A DNA stretch of 64,000 nt. Origin: Dyadobacter sp. SG02. GTDB taxonomy: Bacteria; Bacteroidota; Bacteroidia; Cytophagales; Spirosomataceae. The stretch lies in contig NZ_FNYL01000004.1 in NCBI RefSeq assembly GCF_900109045.1, forward strand, positions 94,321-158,320, given 5' to 3'. The position numbers and the translations under genes are program-made. Of the stretch, positions 36,164-44,860 are shown piece by piece; positions within the stretch are counted from its first letter, which is position 1, and the number at the start of each line of letters is the position of its first letter. The notes beneath the pieces are model-generated. The model made no database searches and was not told the origin of the DNA. It saw only the letters and a list, made by a program, of their open reading frames with translations.

Positions 36164-39100
36164 ATGCAGCAAGGCCTTTACGAGAATTTGATCACTAAGC
36201 TTATCGCTTCAAAAATAGGCTCCCTCGATAAACAGCAATTCTATGTAAAGGAGACACTCGTCGAGAAGAGCGATGTTGCGCGCGTCCTTAGCCAGCATGT
36301 AAGTCGACTTTTAAACTACGCTCTGAGCTTAATCACGGGAGATGACAGTATTGAACATCAAATTGCACTGTCAAACAAGATCATCAGAGTACTTCGAGCG
36401 GAGTTGGATCATGCTGATTTTGAAGAGGATCTGGTTTCGGTAAATGGTAAAATCTTGAATGCGGTATTCACGAAGATGGATGCGCCATTTTCCGATTTTG
36501 AGAAGCATATCAAGGAAATTACTCCATTTACCGGTTTAGGTCAAAGCGAGTTGTTTACGGGTTCTAATGTAGGGCTTTCGCTGGAAAGTGAGCTGAAAAA
36601 AGAGATCCTGTCTTCTGATAAGATATACTTTTTAGTTTCCTTCATTAAATGGTCAGGCATCAGAATTTTTCAGAAGCAGCTGGAAGAATTCGCGCGGCGG
36701 GGTAGCTCCCTTAAAATCATCACGACCTCCTATATGGGCGCGACGGATTTGAAGGCCGTGGAATTTTTAGCTGGCCTGCCGAACAGTGAGGTGAAGGTGT
36801 CCTACAATACGGAGAATGAGCGCTTACATGCAAAATCGTATCTCTTCTTTCGAGATACAGGCTTTCATACTGGCTATATCGGTTCATCCAACATTTCAAG
36901 GAGCGCGCTTACCAGCGGTCTGGAATGGAACCTGAAAGTGACAACTCAGGAGGTTGGCCATATCATAGACAAGTTCGGAAAGACTTTCGAAACCTATTGG
37001 CAAGACGGCGAGTTTCAGCACTTCAAGCCTGGCGAGCATTCAGAGAAGCTGAAATTGGCGCTAGGAAGAGAACGAAGCAGAGGGCAGCTCGATGGGACTT
37101 CGTTCTTTGATATTAAGCCTTTGCCGTTCCAGGAGGAAATTTTGGAAAAACTCTTAGCGGAGCGCCAAATCCACAACAGGACTAGAAACTTGATTGTAGC
37201 CGCGACCGGCACGGGTAAAACGGTAGTCTCGGCATTTGATTTCAAAAACTTCCTTAGGACCAATCCCAATGCAAAACTGCTGTTCGTCGCGCACAGGAAA
37301 GAGATCCTAATGCAGGCAAGGGCAACCTTTGCAGGCATTTTACGCGATAACAACTTTGGTGACCTCTGGGTAGATGGCATCGAGCCAGATAAGTACGATG
37401 TCGTATTCGCGTCCGTCATGACACTGGCTAACCGAATTCAGGAGCTTCCGCTCTTGGAAAGTTATTACGACTTCATTATTGTCGATGAAGTGCACCACAT
37501 TGCTGCAAATAGTTACCGCCCAATTTTAGATAAGTTCAAGCCGAAGGTGCTCCTTGGCTTAACCGCGACTCCCGAGCGTACTGACGGGGCTGATATTCTG
37601 GCGGATTTTTGTGATACGATTGCAGCCGAAATCAGATTGCCTGAGGCGATGAACAGGAAACTGCTTTGTCCTTTTCAATATTTTGGGATTAGTGATAGTG
37701 CTGATTTGTCTAATGCCATCTGGCAGAATGGACGGTACCTCCCTAGCGAGTTAACGAAGATTTACACTCGCAACGACCTCAGGGTGGGAGAAATAATTAA
37801 CCATTGCAAAAAGTATCTCACCGACTTTGAGGATGTTAGAGCTCTCGGATTTTGCGTTACTCGCGAACATGCGGAATACATGGCGCAGAAATTCTTGCTA
37901 GCTGGACTAAAAGCAGATTACTTGATTAGCGGAGGCGACAGGGAGGCGTTGAGATCCAGCATCAAGTTGAGGCTACAAAAAAAGGAGATAAATTATCTCT
38001 TCGTGGTCGACATCTTCAACGAAGGTGTTGATATTCCGGAAATAGATACGGTTTTATTTTTGCGGCCTACTGAAAGTTTGACTGTATTTCTCCAACAATT
38101 GGGTAGGGGCTTGCGATTGTCAGAAGGGAAGGAGTGCCTGACCGTTCTTGACTTCGTGGGCAACGCCCGGCCGGAATATGACTTTGAGGGGAAATTCCGC
38201 GCATTGATAGGCAAGACCAATACCTCGACGTTGGAAGAGGTCGAACGGGATTTTCCACATCTGCCGCTGGGATGCTCCATTGTGCTGGAAAAGAAGGCCA
38301 AGGATGTTATTCTGAAAAATATACGGTCGGCGACGCAGCTCAATAGAAATCAGCTTGTTACCAAAATCGCCAATTTCCGGCATCAAACGAACCTGCCGTT
38401 ATCGCTCAAAAACTTTGTTACGTTTCATAACATCCCGCTACAAGCAATTTACAGGCGAGGCACTTGGAGCAGACTCTGCCAGTTGGCGAAGCGGCTGGAT
38501 GATCTATCGCCAATCAACGAGGAGGAAACGAAGCGCACGATACTGAAAAAGTGGCTTTGTTGTAACTCGTTCAGCTATCTATCTTTCATTTTGAGATTGG
38601 CAAGGCGCAATTTTAAAATAGAAGTAAATGCATTGTCCGATCAAGAAAAGCTGATGCTTACCATGCTGCATTACGATTTCTGGCAAAGCCCAGGCGGGGC
38701 AGAGGACCTATCGGCAAGTATTGCAAAAATTGGAAGAAATGAACAGCTAGTGAGTGAAGTGATCGAGCTGCTCGAACTTGTTGTCGACAGGATCGCGCAC
38801 ATCGAAATGGACGTTGATCTACCTTTCGTTCAACCGCTCAAAGTACACAGCCGATATTCGAGAGAACAAATCTTGGCCGCTTTTGGTGAAAGTACATTCG
38901 AAAAGAAATCTAGCAACCGCGAAGGCGTGGTAAACCTTGAAGCGAAGAATGCTGAACTGCTGCTCATAACGCTTGAAAAGACCGAGGCCAATTACTCTCC
39001 AACAACATTGTACGACGACTATGCTGTCAGTGAAAAGATATTTCACTGGCAGTCTCAGAACACAGCTCGGCCTGAAACAGGCAAAGGGTTGTCCTACATC

Positions 39101-39307
39101 ACTCAGAAGCAGACGGGAAAATCGATTCTGCTTTTCGTCAGGGAAAGAAATAATGATGAATTCAATAATACGATTGCCTATGTCTTCCTAGGCCTGGCGG
39201 ATTATATCGAACATTATGGAGCGAAGCCGATGAGTATCAATTGGGCATTGCAAAAGCCGGCTCCGCATTATGTTTGGAAAGATATGGCAAAGATGGCGGT
39301 CGGGTAA
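36164..39307 (+). CDS. PLD-nuclease / superfamily II helicase with DUF3427-like C-terminus
   Basis: 1047 aa. A helical N-terminal domain (1-120) is followed by a phospholipase-D-type nuclease domain with one HxK motif (His222, Lys224) and GSSN (240-243). Then comes an SF2 helicase with Walker A AATGTGKT (346-353), DEVH (441-444), GLTATPERTDG and QQLGRGLRLSEGK. The C-terminal 150 residues (LLFVRERNNDEF...GAKPMSINW) match the DUF3427 style. One HxK suggests a homodimeric nuclease site. I chose the ATG at 36164; the frame itself opens with TTG at 36113. It shares a transcript with the primase-helicase. Confidence 0.84.
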   Translation: MQQGLYENLITKLIASKIGSLDKQQFYVKETLVEKSDVARVLSQHVSRLLNYALSLITGDDSIEHQIALSNKIIRVLRAELDHADFEEDLVSVNGKILNAVFTKMDAPFSDFEKHIKEITPFTGLGQSELFTGSNVGLSLESELKKEILSSDKIYFLVSFIKWSGIRIFQKQLEEFARRGSSLKIITTSYMGATDLKAVEFLAGLPNSEVKVSYNTENERLHAKSYLFFRDTGFHTGYIGSSNISRSALTSGLEWNLKVTTQEVGHIIDKFGKTFETYWQDGEFQHFKPGEHSEKLKLALGRERSRGQLDGTSFFDIKPLPFQEEILEKLLAERQIHNRTRNLIVAATGTGKTVVSAFDFKNFLRTNPNAKLLFVAHRKEILMQARATFAGILRDNNFGDLWVDGIEPDKYDVVFASVMTLANRIQELPLLESYYDFIIVDEVHHIAANSYRPILDKFKPKVLLGLTATPERTDGADILADFCDTIAAEIRLPEAMNRKLLCPFQYFGISDSADLSNAIWQNGRYLPSELTKIYTRNDLRVGEIINHCKKYLTDFEDVRALGFCVTREHAEYMAQKFLLAGLKADYLISGGDREALRSSIKLRLQKKEINYLFVVDIFNEGVDIPEIDTVLFLRPTESLTVFLQQLGRGLRLSEGKECLTVLDFVGNARPEYDFEGKFRALIGKTNTSTLEEVERDFPHLPLGCSIVLEKKAKDVILKNIRSATQLNRNQLVTKIANFRHQTNLPLSLKNFVTFHNIPLQAIYRRGTWSRLCQLAKRLDDLSPINEEETKRTILKKWLCCNSFSYLSFILRLARRNFKIEVNALSDQEKLMLTMLHYDFWQSPGGAEDLSASIAKIGRNEQLVSEVIELLELVVDRIAHIEMDVDLPFVQPLKVHSRYSREQILAAFGESTFEKKSSNREGVVNLEAKNAELLLITLEKTEANYSPTTLYDDYAVSEKIFHWQSQNTARPETGKGLSYITQKQTGKSILLFVRERNNDEFNNTIAYVFLGLADYIEHYGAKPMSINWALQKPAPHYVWKDMAKMAVG

Positions 39308-39358
39308 TTGCCAGGATCACGGGTGCCAAATTTCGCTAAAATGATAGAATGACTAATG

Positions 39359-39378
39359 ATGTTGCGTATTTTCAACAT
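39359..39378. promoter_or_regulatory. Inverted repeat upstream of the XRE gene
   Basis: ATGTTG (39359-39364) and CAACAT (39373-39378) are perfect arms around 8 bp, about 30 bp before the ATG of the helix-turn-helix gene. A plausible autoregulatory operator. Confidence 0.45.
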
Positions 39379-39409
39379 TACGTTTGTTTGTGTTTGAAAT
39401 AAACAACAT

Positions 39410-39712
39410 ATGAAAAGTAAGAAGCAAATTGTTTTGCCGAAATTTTTGAAGATGTTTGGGCAATTGGGCGAAAACATAAAACTGGCTCGCAAGCGGCGCA
39501 AACTTACGACCATTCAAGTATCTGAACGGGCGGGAATTGACCGTACTACACTTTATCACATCGAAAAAGGCAGCCCTAGCGTATCTATAGGGGCGTATTT
39601 TAATGTTTTGAGGGTTCTAAATCTGCACGAAGATTTCCTTAAACTGGCCGCGGATGACGAGCTTGGAAGAAAGTTGCAGGATTTGAAGTTGCTTGGTAAA
39701 CCGAGCGAATAG
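39410..39712 (+). CDS. XRE-family regulator, HipB-like orphan antitoxin
   Basis: 100 aa. A helix-turn-helix spans residues about 18-72 (LGENIKLARKRRKLTTIQVS, ERAGIDRTTLYHIEKGSPS). The tail DDELGRKLQDLKLL is characteristic of Bacteroidota XRE proteins encoded in front of HipA-type kinases. No HipA gene follows: the next 70 bp are empty and the following gene is on the other strand. It is therefore an orphan antitoxin or a regulator of the neighbouring helicase operon, whose stop lies 100 bp upstream. Confidence 0.8.
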   Translation: MKSKKQIVLPKFLKMFGQLGENIKLARKRRKLTTIQVSERAGIDRTTLYHIEKGSPSVSIGAYFNVLRVLNLHEDFLKLAADDELGRKLQDLKLLGKPSE

Positions 39713-39778
39713 ACTTCAATAGGTAAGTGTCTTCTGACACTCGATTCCATGACAGGCAGCAATCTATCAGTAAAAGCG

Positions 39779-40171
39779 TTACTTGTGCGTGTCACGATCC
39801 AATAAATCTATCACAACGCGATTTAATAGAAATATCACGATTTGTCCTTTGCTGTTGACCCTGAATTTAAATAACCCCCAAGACGGTTTACAGTCGACCG
39901 TTTCTGCACTTACCCCGACTTCCAGTCGATCATTTAAGCTTTTGCCTGATGCTTGGGGAAATTGAAAATTTTCTGGTTTAAAGTTTGAATTATCTCGAAC
40001 CCGTGGTTTATGGAGTTCGAGCGGCTCAAATCCTGGCTTGAGGAATAAGCCAATATTCTCCGGTGTTGTTGCCGGTTTGGGGATTTGAGAAAATAACGAA
40101 AATCCGCATGAAACTATAAAGCAGAGAACTAGTATCCAGTTGTTATGGGCGACTCGTTCAATTAGTTCCAT
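39779..40171 (-). CDS. Secreted or membrane-anchored protein of unknown function
   Basis: 130 aa. A hydrophobic N-terminal segment (WILVLCFIVSCGFSLFS, residues about 12-28) acts as signal or anchor. A proline-rich linker follows, then a C-terminal part with SWGLFKFRVNSKGQIVIFLL, a strand pattern seen in small periplasmic Bacteroidota proteins with a TonB_C-like fold. No family can be named. It is convergent to the XRE gene and single. The 282 bp between it and the next gene contain nothing recognisable. Confidence 0.5.
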   Translation of the reverse strand: MELIERVAHNNWILVLCFIVSCGFSLFSQIPKPATTPENIGLFLKPGFEPLELHKPRVRDNSNFKPENFQFPQASGKSLNDRLEVGVSAETVDCKPSWGLFKFRVNSKGQIVIFLLNRVVIDLLDRDTHK

Positions 40172-40453
40172 GCTACAAATTCGTTAATTCTTTTCTTACT
40201 TACAGTCAGTTGCAAAAGGAGCCGAGCTAATGTCGGGTCGTTCAGAGTGATCGCGGCTTGGCACACTCCAAATTAACAATGATCATTCAAGAATTTCGTA
40301 TTAAGTTAAATATTATCTACTACGGTCTGACGTCATCTAATCCGGTCGTATTTCTGTAAGTTGCTAGCCGATTGTGATTTGGTAGCTTTCTGTGAAATTC
40401 AATATTAACCTGCCTCGAAATTGCGGAATAACATTGCATTCATCACCCATTTC

Positions 40454-41053
40454 TCATTCATCTGGAAATTGTGCAACTCTGGTTAGGATAGGTAATCCGC
40501 CTCCGTGATATCCGGAATCAGGGTAACTTTTGATCCATTTTGATCCGTCAGAATCCAAATAGTAGGCATTCCAATCACTATCACCTCGCACTTTGACAAG
40601 AGTTTCCAGTTTAAGCTCGAGTCTTCTGCCCGTTAATACGATGTCAGGGGATCTGTTGTAGATGACAGAAAAGTTTGTTGCAAATGCCGGTAGGCAAATG
40701 TCTATGTACCAGTCCTTTGGGATGTCTGGAAACGTCTCGTGGAGTTTCTCTAGAAATTCAGACCACCCAGGCAGATCCTCATTGATAGATAGAACCATAT
40801 CCTCATGGACGATATCCATGTCAATTCTATCTATTGTGATTAAGTCTAACTTGAAAACGCTGACTTGAGAAATAGCACTCCATTCCACTCTCGACGAAAA
40901 TTCTTTATAGATAATTGTAAAGCCGTCAGAATCATAACGGAATGCACTGCTTTCACTATTTTTCAGTTCTGTTGGATCTACCAAAGTCCGATTCTCTCTA
41001 TTGCCAAAAGAGCGAGCAATTCTCGACAGAGTCCCTTTAAACCATTTCAGCAT
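40454..41053 (-). CDS. Imm27-like immunity protein
   Basis: 199 aa. The C-terminal 65 residues match the Imm27 pattern: LTGRRLELKLETLVKVRGDS then WNAYYLDSDGSKWIKSYPDS and GYHGGGLPIL. The N-terminal 130 residues (DGFTIIYKEFSSRVEWSAIS, then DLPGWSEFL) resemble a second small domain often found in immunity proteins. Such proteins neutralise toxin domains of polymorphic secretion-dependent toxins. No toxin gene is nearby, so it would be an orphan protecting against neighbours. The assignment rests on pattern recognition of the Imm27 motif. Confidence 0.6.
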   Translation of the reverse strand: MLKWFKGTLSRIARSFGNRENRTLVDPTELKNSESSAFRYDSDGFTIIYKEFSSRVEWSAISQVSVFKLDLITIDRIDMDIVHEDMVLSINEDLPGWSEFLEKLHETFPDIPKDWYIDICLPAFATNFSVIYNRSPDIVLTGRRLELKLETLVKVRGDSDWNAYYLDSDGSKWIKSYPDSGYHGGGLPILTRVAQFPDE

Positions 41054-41196
41054 AAGACGCGAGCTAAACTATAACTGAGAAAATACCAGATTCAGATGAA
41101 ATCTTGTACGCTTATACTGCCAGAATATTGACGCCATTGATGTAAATAGTTGGCCGTTAGACGTGTATAGAAATCTTCACATAAGAATAGCAAGCA

Positions 41197-42312
41197 CTAG
41201 TGCCTGGTATCATTATATAAAGTTGCGATCAACGTTCTCCACTTGAAATAGTCGGACAACTCTCCGTTCATGAGAATAACCAATCCTTTTTTCGAAAACG
41301 GATCAAAAAGCATGTAGGTGGATATGCCCGGGCCATGCCCGCTGTGGCTGTACATGGGTGTCTCGGTATTGAGCAAATACATAAACCAGGTATGAAATCC
41401 CAAGCTCATATCTTTGGGTGTAAGCGCCTGAACTGCTTTCGGTGGAATGATTTGCCTACCATTAAAATTTCCGTCGTTAGACCAGCAGGCCAAAAAGGTG
41501 GCAAGATCCTTCAAAGTGCATCTGAGCTGGCCTGCTGGATAGTCAGGATATTTCCCTTGCGGATGTTTTATGAAGGTTTTAAGCGAATCTGAATAGGAGT
41601 ATGGCGTCGCCAGTTGTAAGTGAGGGAGTTGGTGCGGAAACCAGCTTGTTTGGCTCATCCCCAATGGATCAAACAGGTGGGTTTTGCAGTATCTGTCAAA
41701 CGGCATTTTTGAGATCCTCTCTACCAAATATCCTAACAACGCATAGCCAACTTTAGAGTATACGAACTGATCGCCTGGCGCTGTAGTGATGAAGTTTTTG
41801 TTTGAATGATATTTTTTGCCGCCCCACATGAGGTATTCTCGCAGGAAGACGTACAACGGAATATCCGTCTGCTGGTATTTATTTTCCCAAAATGGCAAAA
41901 GGTAATCCAAATTATCCGCGATCGAGGAGCGGTGCCGCAGTAACTGCCTAAATGTAATGGAAGCTTGTGGGAACGACGGGTTCAAGATCCGAAACGGTAG
42001 AAACCGGTTAATGTCGTCATCCAGATTGAAGTAGCCTTTTGCATTAAGTTGTATGATGGCGGCTGCGGTGACTGTTTTTGATAAGGAAGCGATATGAAAG
42101 ATAGTTTCGGCAGTCACAGGTTTTTTTTGATCGATGTCTTGAAAGCCATAATGACGCATCCAGGAAATGTTACCGTTCTCAATTTTTGCCGCGGCAAGTC
42201 CGGGAATATGCAATTCCTTCATCTGCGTTTCGATCAGGGAGTCCACCTCTATCTGGGCCTGTAAGGTGTGACTTAGCAAAAGAAACACGCAGAAAAGTAC
42301 ACAATGCTTCAT
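41197..42312 (-). CDS. Secreted serine hydrolase, beta-lactamase class C fold
   Basis: 371 aa with signal peptide (MKHCVLFCVFLLLSHTLQAQ). The nucleophile motif SLSK is at residues 76-79 (SxxK). The second motif reads YSK (185-187) where the family has YxN or YSN, an unusual replacement. The third is HSG in YSHSGHGPG. The fold is the esterase/beta-lactamase/DD-peptidase group; the YSK variant makes true beta-lactamase activity doubtful. It is the only obviously periplasmic enzyme in the island. Confidence 0.82.
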   Translation of the reverse strand: MKHCVLFCVFLLLSHTLQAQIEVDSLIETQMKELHIPGLAAAKIENGNISWMRHYGFQDIDQKKPVTAETIFHIASLSKTVTAAAIIQLNAKGYFNLDDDINRFLPFRILNPSFPQASITFRQLLRHRSSIADNLDYLLPFWENKYQQTDIPLYVFLREYLMWGGKKYHSNKNFITTAPGDQFVYSKVGYALLGYLVERISKMPFDRYCKTHLFDPLGMSQTSWFPHQLPHLQLATPYSYSDSLKTFIKHPQGKYPDYPAGQLRCTLKDLATFLACWSNDGNFNGRQIIPPKAVQALTPKDMSLGFHTWFMYLLNTETPMYSHSGHGPGISTYMLFDPFSKKGLVILMNGELSDYFKWRTLIATLYNDTRH

Positions 42313-42368
42313 GAAGATTTTTAGAAGTGAGGCGTTATCAAAAGCTGAAATTAAACTGAGATCAATTC

Positions 42369-42566
42369 AAACGAAAGTTACAATTCAAAATATGACGGTT
42401 GGAAGCCTTCGCTTACAATATCTTTCTATTATTGGTGCATGTACTACCAAACGTTACTTGCGAGAGTACTTATAGCTATCGTGGAAACTGATGCGAAGTT
42501 TTGCTTAATTTAAATACTGCGCTCAGTGCAAGCGAAAATTACAAAGCAAAAAATGACGATTGCAAG
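42369..42566 (+). repeat. Imperfect 37-38 bp direct repeat in an otherwise empty gap
   Basis: Copies at 42369-42405 and 42529-42566 share AACGAAAGTTACAA/AGCGAAAATTACAA, TATGACGGTTGGAAG/AATGACGATTGCAAG. They lie about 160 bp apart in the gap 42313-42734 between the serine hydrolase and the ardA remnant. Apart from these I see no gene, promoter or RNA there. Confidence 0.55.
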
Positions 42567-42734
42567 TCTGCACTGCGTCATCCGGCTTTTTAGCTGATCC
42601 GTCAGTTACACGCACCTTAAATCGCCGGATGGGCTTGCAACCAAGGGGCAAGCCCGTCATTTTTTCTTCGAGTGAGAGGCAGCGATTGCCCTGAGCACAA
42701 AGCCAGGGGCAAGCTACTTAGACGCCTTTCAATC

Positions 42735-43291
42735 ATGAGAAATCTCGAAAATGCTCCAAGAATCTATGTAGGAACGTATGGTCAGTACAATAGTGGATCA
42801 CTGTTCGGCAAATGGTTTGACCTGACGGAATATGCTGACCTTAAGGAATTCCTGCAAGACTGTTTTGAGTTTCATCGTAATGAACTGGATCCGGAGTTGA
42901 TGTTTCAGGACTGGGAGAACATTCTAGATTTTTGGTATCAGAATGCAGCCTTCACAAAGAAGCTTTCGGCTACTTTGAGGCTACTTGTGAAATGGACGAC
43001 GAAACTGTCGAAGCATTCGAGATTTACTGTAGACAGACTAACTACTGGCCATCCAATGGGTACGAATTGGATGACCAACTCGAAGGATTCCGGGAAAGCT
43101 ACCGCGGATTCTTTGGAGGATCAATGAAAGATCCTGAGCTTGAATATACTTACCAATATGCGGAAGAGACAGGGCTGCTGTCGAGTGTGCCATCCACGCT
43201 AGAAAAATACCTTGATTATGAGGCTTTTGCGAGAGACTTGTTTTTGGAAGGATACAGTGAATATGATGGTCATGTCTTCTCGGACCACTAG
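42735..43291 (+). pseudogene. ardA: ArdA antirestriction protein, frameshifted
   Basis: Two frames together make one ArdA. The first half, from the ATG at 42735, reads ENAPRIYVGTYGQYNSGSLF, then GKWFDL and LMFQDWENI. The second half reads SECSLHKEAFGYFEATCEMD, then QLEGFRESYRGFFGGS and runs to a stop at 43289-43291. The shift is -1 inside the run of five T at 42929-42933: adding one T restores a continuous protein of about 185 aa. ArdA is an acidic DNA mimic that blocks type I restriction enzymes during element transfer. The run is not a canonical programmed frameshift heptamer, so the gene is probably dead, unless the T-run is a sequencing error. Confidence 0.85.
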
Positions 43292-43299
43292 AAAGGCGA

Positions 43300-43335
43300 A
43301 GCACTGCATTGACGAACGTCTATGCAGTGCTTTTT
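43300..43335 (+). terminator. Terminator of the ardA gene
   Basis: AGCACTGCAT (43300-43309) and ATGCAGTGCT (43322-43331) are perfect 10-bp arms around a 12-nt loop, followed by five T residues. It lies 9 bp after the ardA stop, between convergent ardA and the integrase gene. Confidence 0.88.
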
Positions 43336-43394
43336 AATAAATTGGGGAGCGTGTCGGCCACCCATTTGCATGTTTCCTGGGCGTTATCACAAAT

Positions 43395-44609
43395 CTACGA
43401 ATACCGTTTCTTTAACTTTCGCATGTCGCCCGAGATTTTGCTATCTACGATCTTAGCGTAAATCTGAGTCGTTCTGATGTTCGAATGGCCAAGCATTTTA
43501 GAAACGCTCTCAATGGGAATCCCATTTGAAAGAGTGACCGTTGTTGCGAACGTGTGGCGAGCTATATGGAATGAGATGTTGCGGTCAATACCGCAGACAT
43601 CAGCAATTTCCTTTAAGTATGCGTTCATTTTCTGATTACTCAGGATGGGCAGCAGCTTCCCAGTCGCATGGCATTGCACTTCATTCTCATATTTTGCTAT
43701 GATTTTTAACGCTGCTGGAAGCAACAGAACGCGAAACTGTGAACCGGTCTTTTGTCTATTGATTATTACCCACTGTTCGCCATCCTGGCCTGTCTTGATG
43801 TCAGATCGCGACAGCTTCTGCACATCTACGTAAGCCAAGCCGGTGTAGCAACTAAACAGAAAAATGTCTCGCACCTGGGTAAGGCGCGCGGACGGAAATT
43901 TCTTTGAATCGATAGCTTTCAGCTCTTTCTCTGTGAGTGCAGCGCGATTCACTTCCTTTTTCCGGATTTTGAAACCGAAGAACGGGTCTTTTTGTAAAAG
44001 TCCGAGTTTTATTAAGCTTAATACAATCTTCTTACAATAGGCTATGTACCGCATTGTCGTATTATGGCCGCACTTTTTGTTGGATTTAAGCCAGAATTCG
44101 AAATCTGCGATAAATTCATAGTTGAGCTTCTGTATCTCGATATCTGCGCTGCCGTACTTCCAAGAGATGAATTCTCTCGCGTGCTTGTACGAAGCGGCAT
44201 ACCGCAGAATCGTACCCCTTGCATATTCCTGGTCTTTCAGTTCGATGAGTCGATTATTATGCTTTTCAAACTCTTGAAGGAACATCGTCCTTTTTTCTGA
44301 CTGGCCAGTCAATTTTGCCTTGATTGTCTCGACGGTCACTTCCTGTTCGTCGGCGATTAGTTGACGATGTATTTCATACACTTTGGACTGCAGGGTGTCC
44401 AAGTAAACATTGAGTTGCCGTGTATCCTCTTTGGTTCCGCTTTTGCGGCCTGCCGCGGAATTCCACTTTTCGGGCTCGCAGGTCCTCTTTGTTGCTAATT
44501 CGATGCGATGGCCGCTGGCGGTTATCCGTAGGTAAATGGGAAGATCTCCTGAAACATAATTGCTCCTTCTTTTCAGGTAAAAGAGCACAGAGAAACTGTT
44601 TGTGAACAT
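43395..44609 (-). CDS. Site-specific tyrosine recombinase (integrase)
   Basis: 404 aa. An N-terminal arm-binding domain (1-100), SAM-like core-binding domain (105-215) and catalytic domain. HIARH at 348-352 with Arg351, the second His in LGHSN (375) and nucleophile Tyr384 (QIYAK) are present. The first catalytic Arg is replaced: TGLAY has Ala259 where most recombinases have TGLRY. The Bacteroides IntDOT integrase also lacks this Arg (it has Ser), so this is a known tolerated variation of the lineage. It lies 250 bp from tRNA-Arg with its promoter facing the tRNA, the usual arrangement of an island integrase. Confidence 0.93.
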   Translation of the reverse strand: MFTNSFSVLFYLKRRSNYVSGDLPIYLRITASGHRIELATKRTCEPEKWNSAAGRKSGTKEDTRQLNVYLDTLQSKVYEIHRQLIADEQEVTVETIKAKLTGQSEKRTMFLQEFEKHNNRLIELKDQEYARGTILRYAASYKHAREFISWKYGSADIEIQKLNYEFIADFEFWLKSNKKCGHNTTMRYIAYCKKIVLSLIKLGLLQKDPFFGFKIRKKEVNRAALTEKELKAIDSKKFPSARLTQVRDIFLFSCYTGLAYVDVQKLSRSDIKTGQDGEQWVIINRQKTGSQFRVLLLPAALKIIAKYENEVQCHATGKLLPILSNQKMNAYLKEIADVCGIDRNISFHIARHTFATTVTLSNGIPIESVSKMLGHSNIRTTQIYAKIVDSKISGDMRKLKKRYS

Positions 44610-44710
44610 AGCAATCTGGTTTTAATGAATAATAAAACTAGGATTGCGACAGTCAGAAAATCAAGATGTTTAATGCTTGAACATGCTGAAATAAAGTGAG
44701 TTACAGGCAT

Positions 44711-44760
44711 TCTGGTGAGCACTTTTTATCAAAACTGCTGCTCACCAGATGCTCACCAGA
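44711..44760 (+). repeat. Three 11-bp repeats, candidate integrase arm-type sites
   Basis: TGCTCACCAGA occurs twice in direct tandem (44739-44749, 44750-44760), and its inverse TCTGGTGAGCA occurs at 44711-44721. They fill the space between the integrase promoter and the tRNA, the place where tyrosine recombinases bind arm-type repeats. Confidence 0.7.
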
Positions 44761-44801
44761 ATTTTGGCAAAACATGCATATTTTGGCATTTTCAAGCAAA
44801 G

Positions 44802-44833
44802 AAAAAAGCCTGCAAATCGTTGATTTACAGGCT
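44802..44833 (-). terminator. Terminator of tRNA-Arg
   Basis: On the minus strand AGCCTGTAAATC pairs with GATTTGCAGGCT across AAC and is followed by TTTTTT. It lies 28 nt after the tRNA 3' end. The plus side also has TTTTG, so it may stop transcription from both sides. A decayed copy lies at 30491-30517. Confidence 0.8.
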
Positions 44834-44860
44834 TTTGTTGTCTTTTGTTATTGAACTAAG

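Noticed and set aside
42929..42935. Programmed -1 frameshift in ardA
   Set aside because: The site reads T TTT TGG in the zero frame, which does not fit the X XXY YYZ rule, and no stimulating hairpin is evident. Mutation or sequencing error is simpler.
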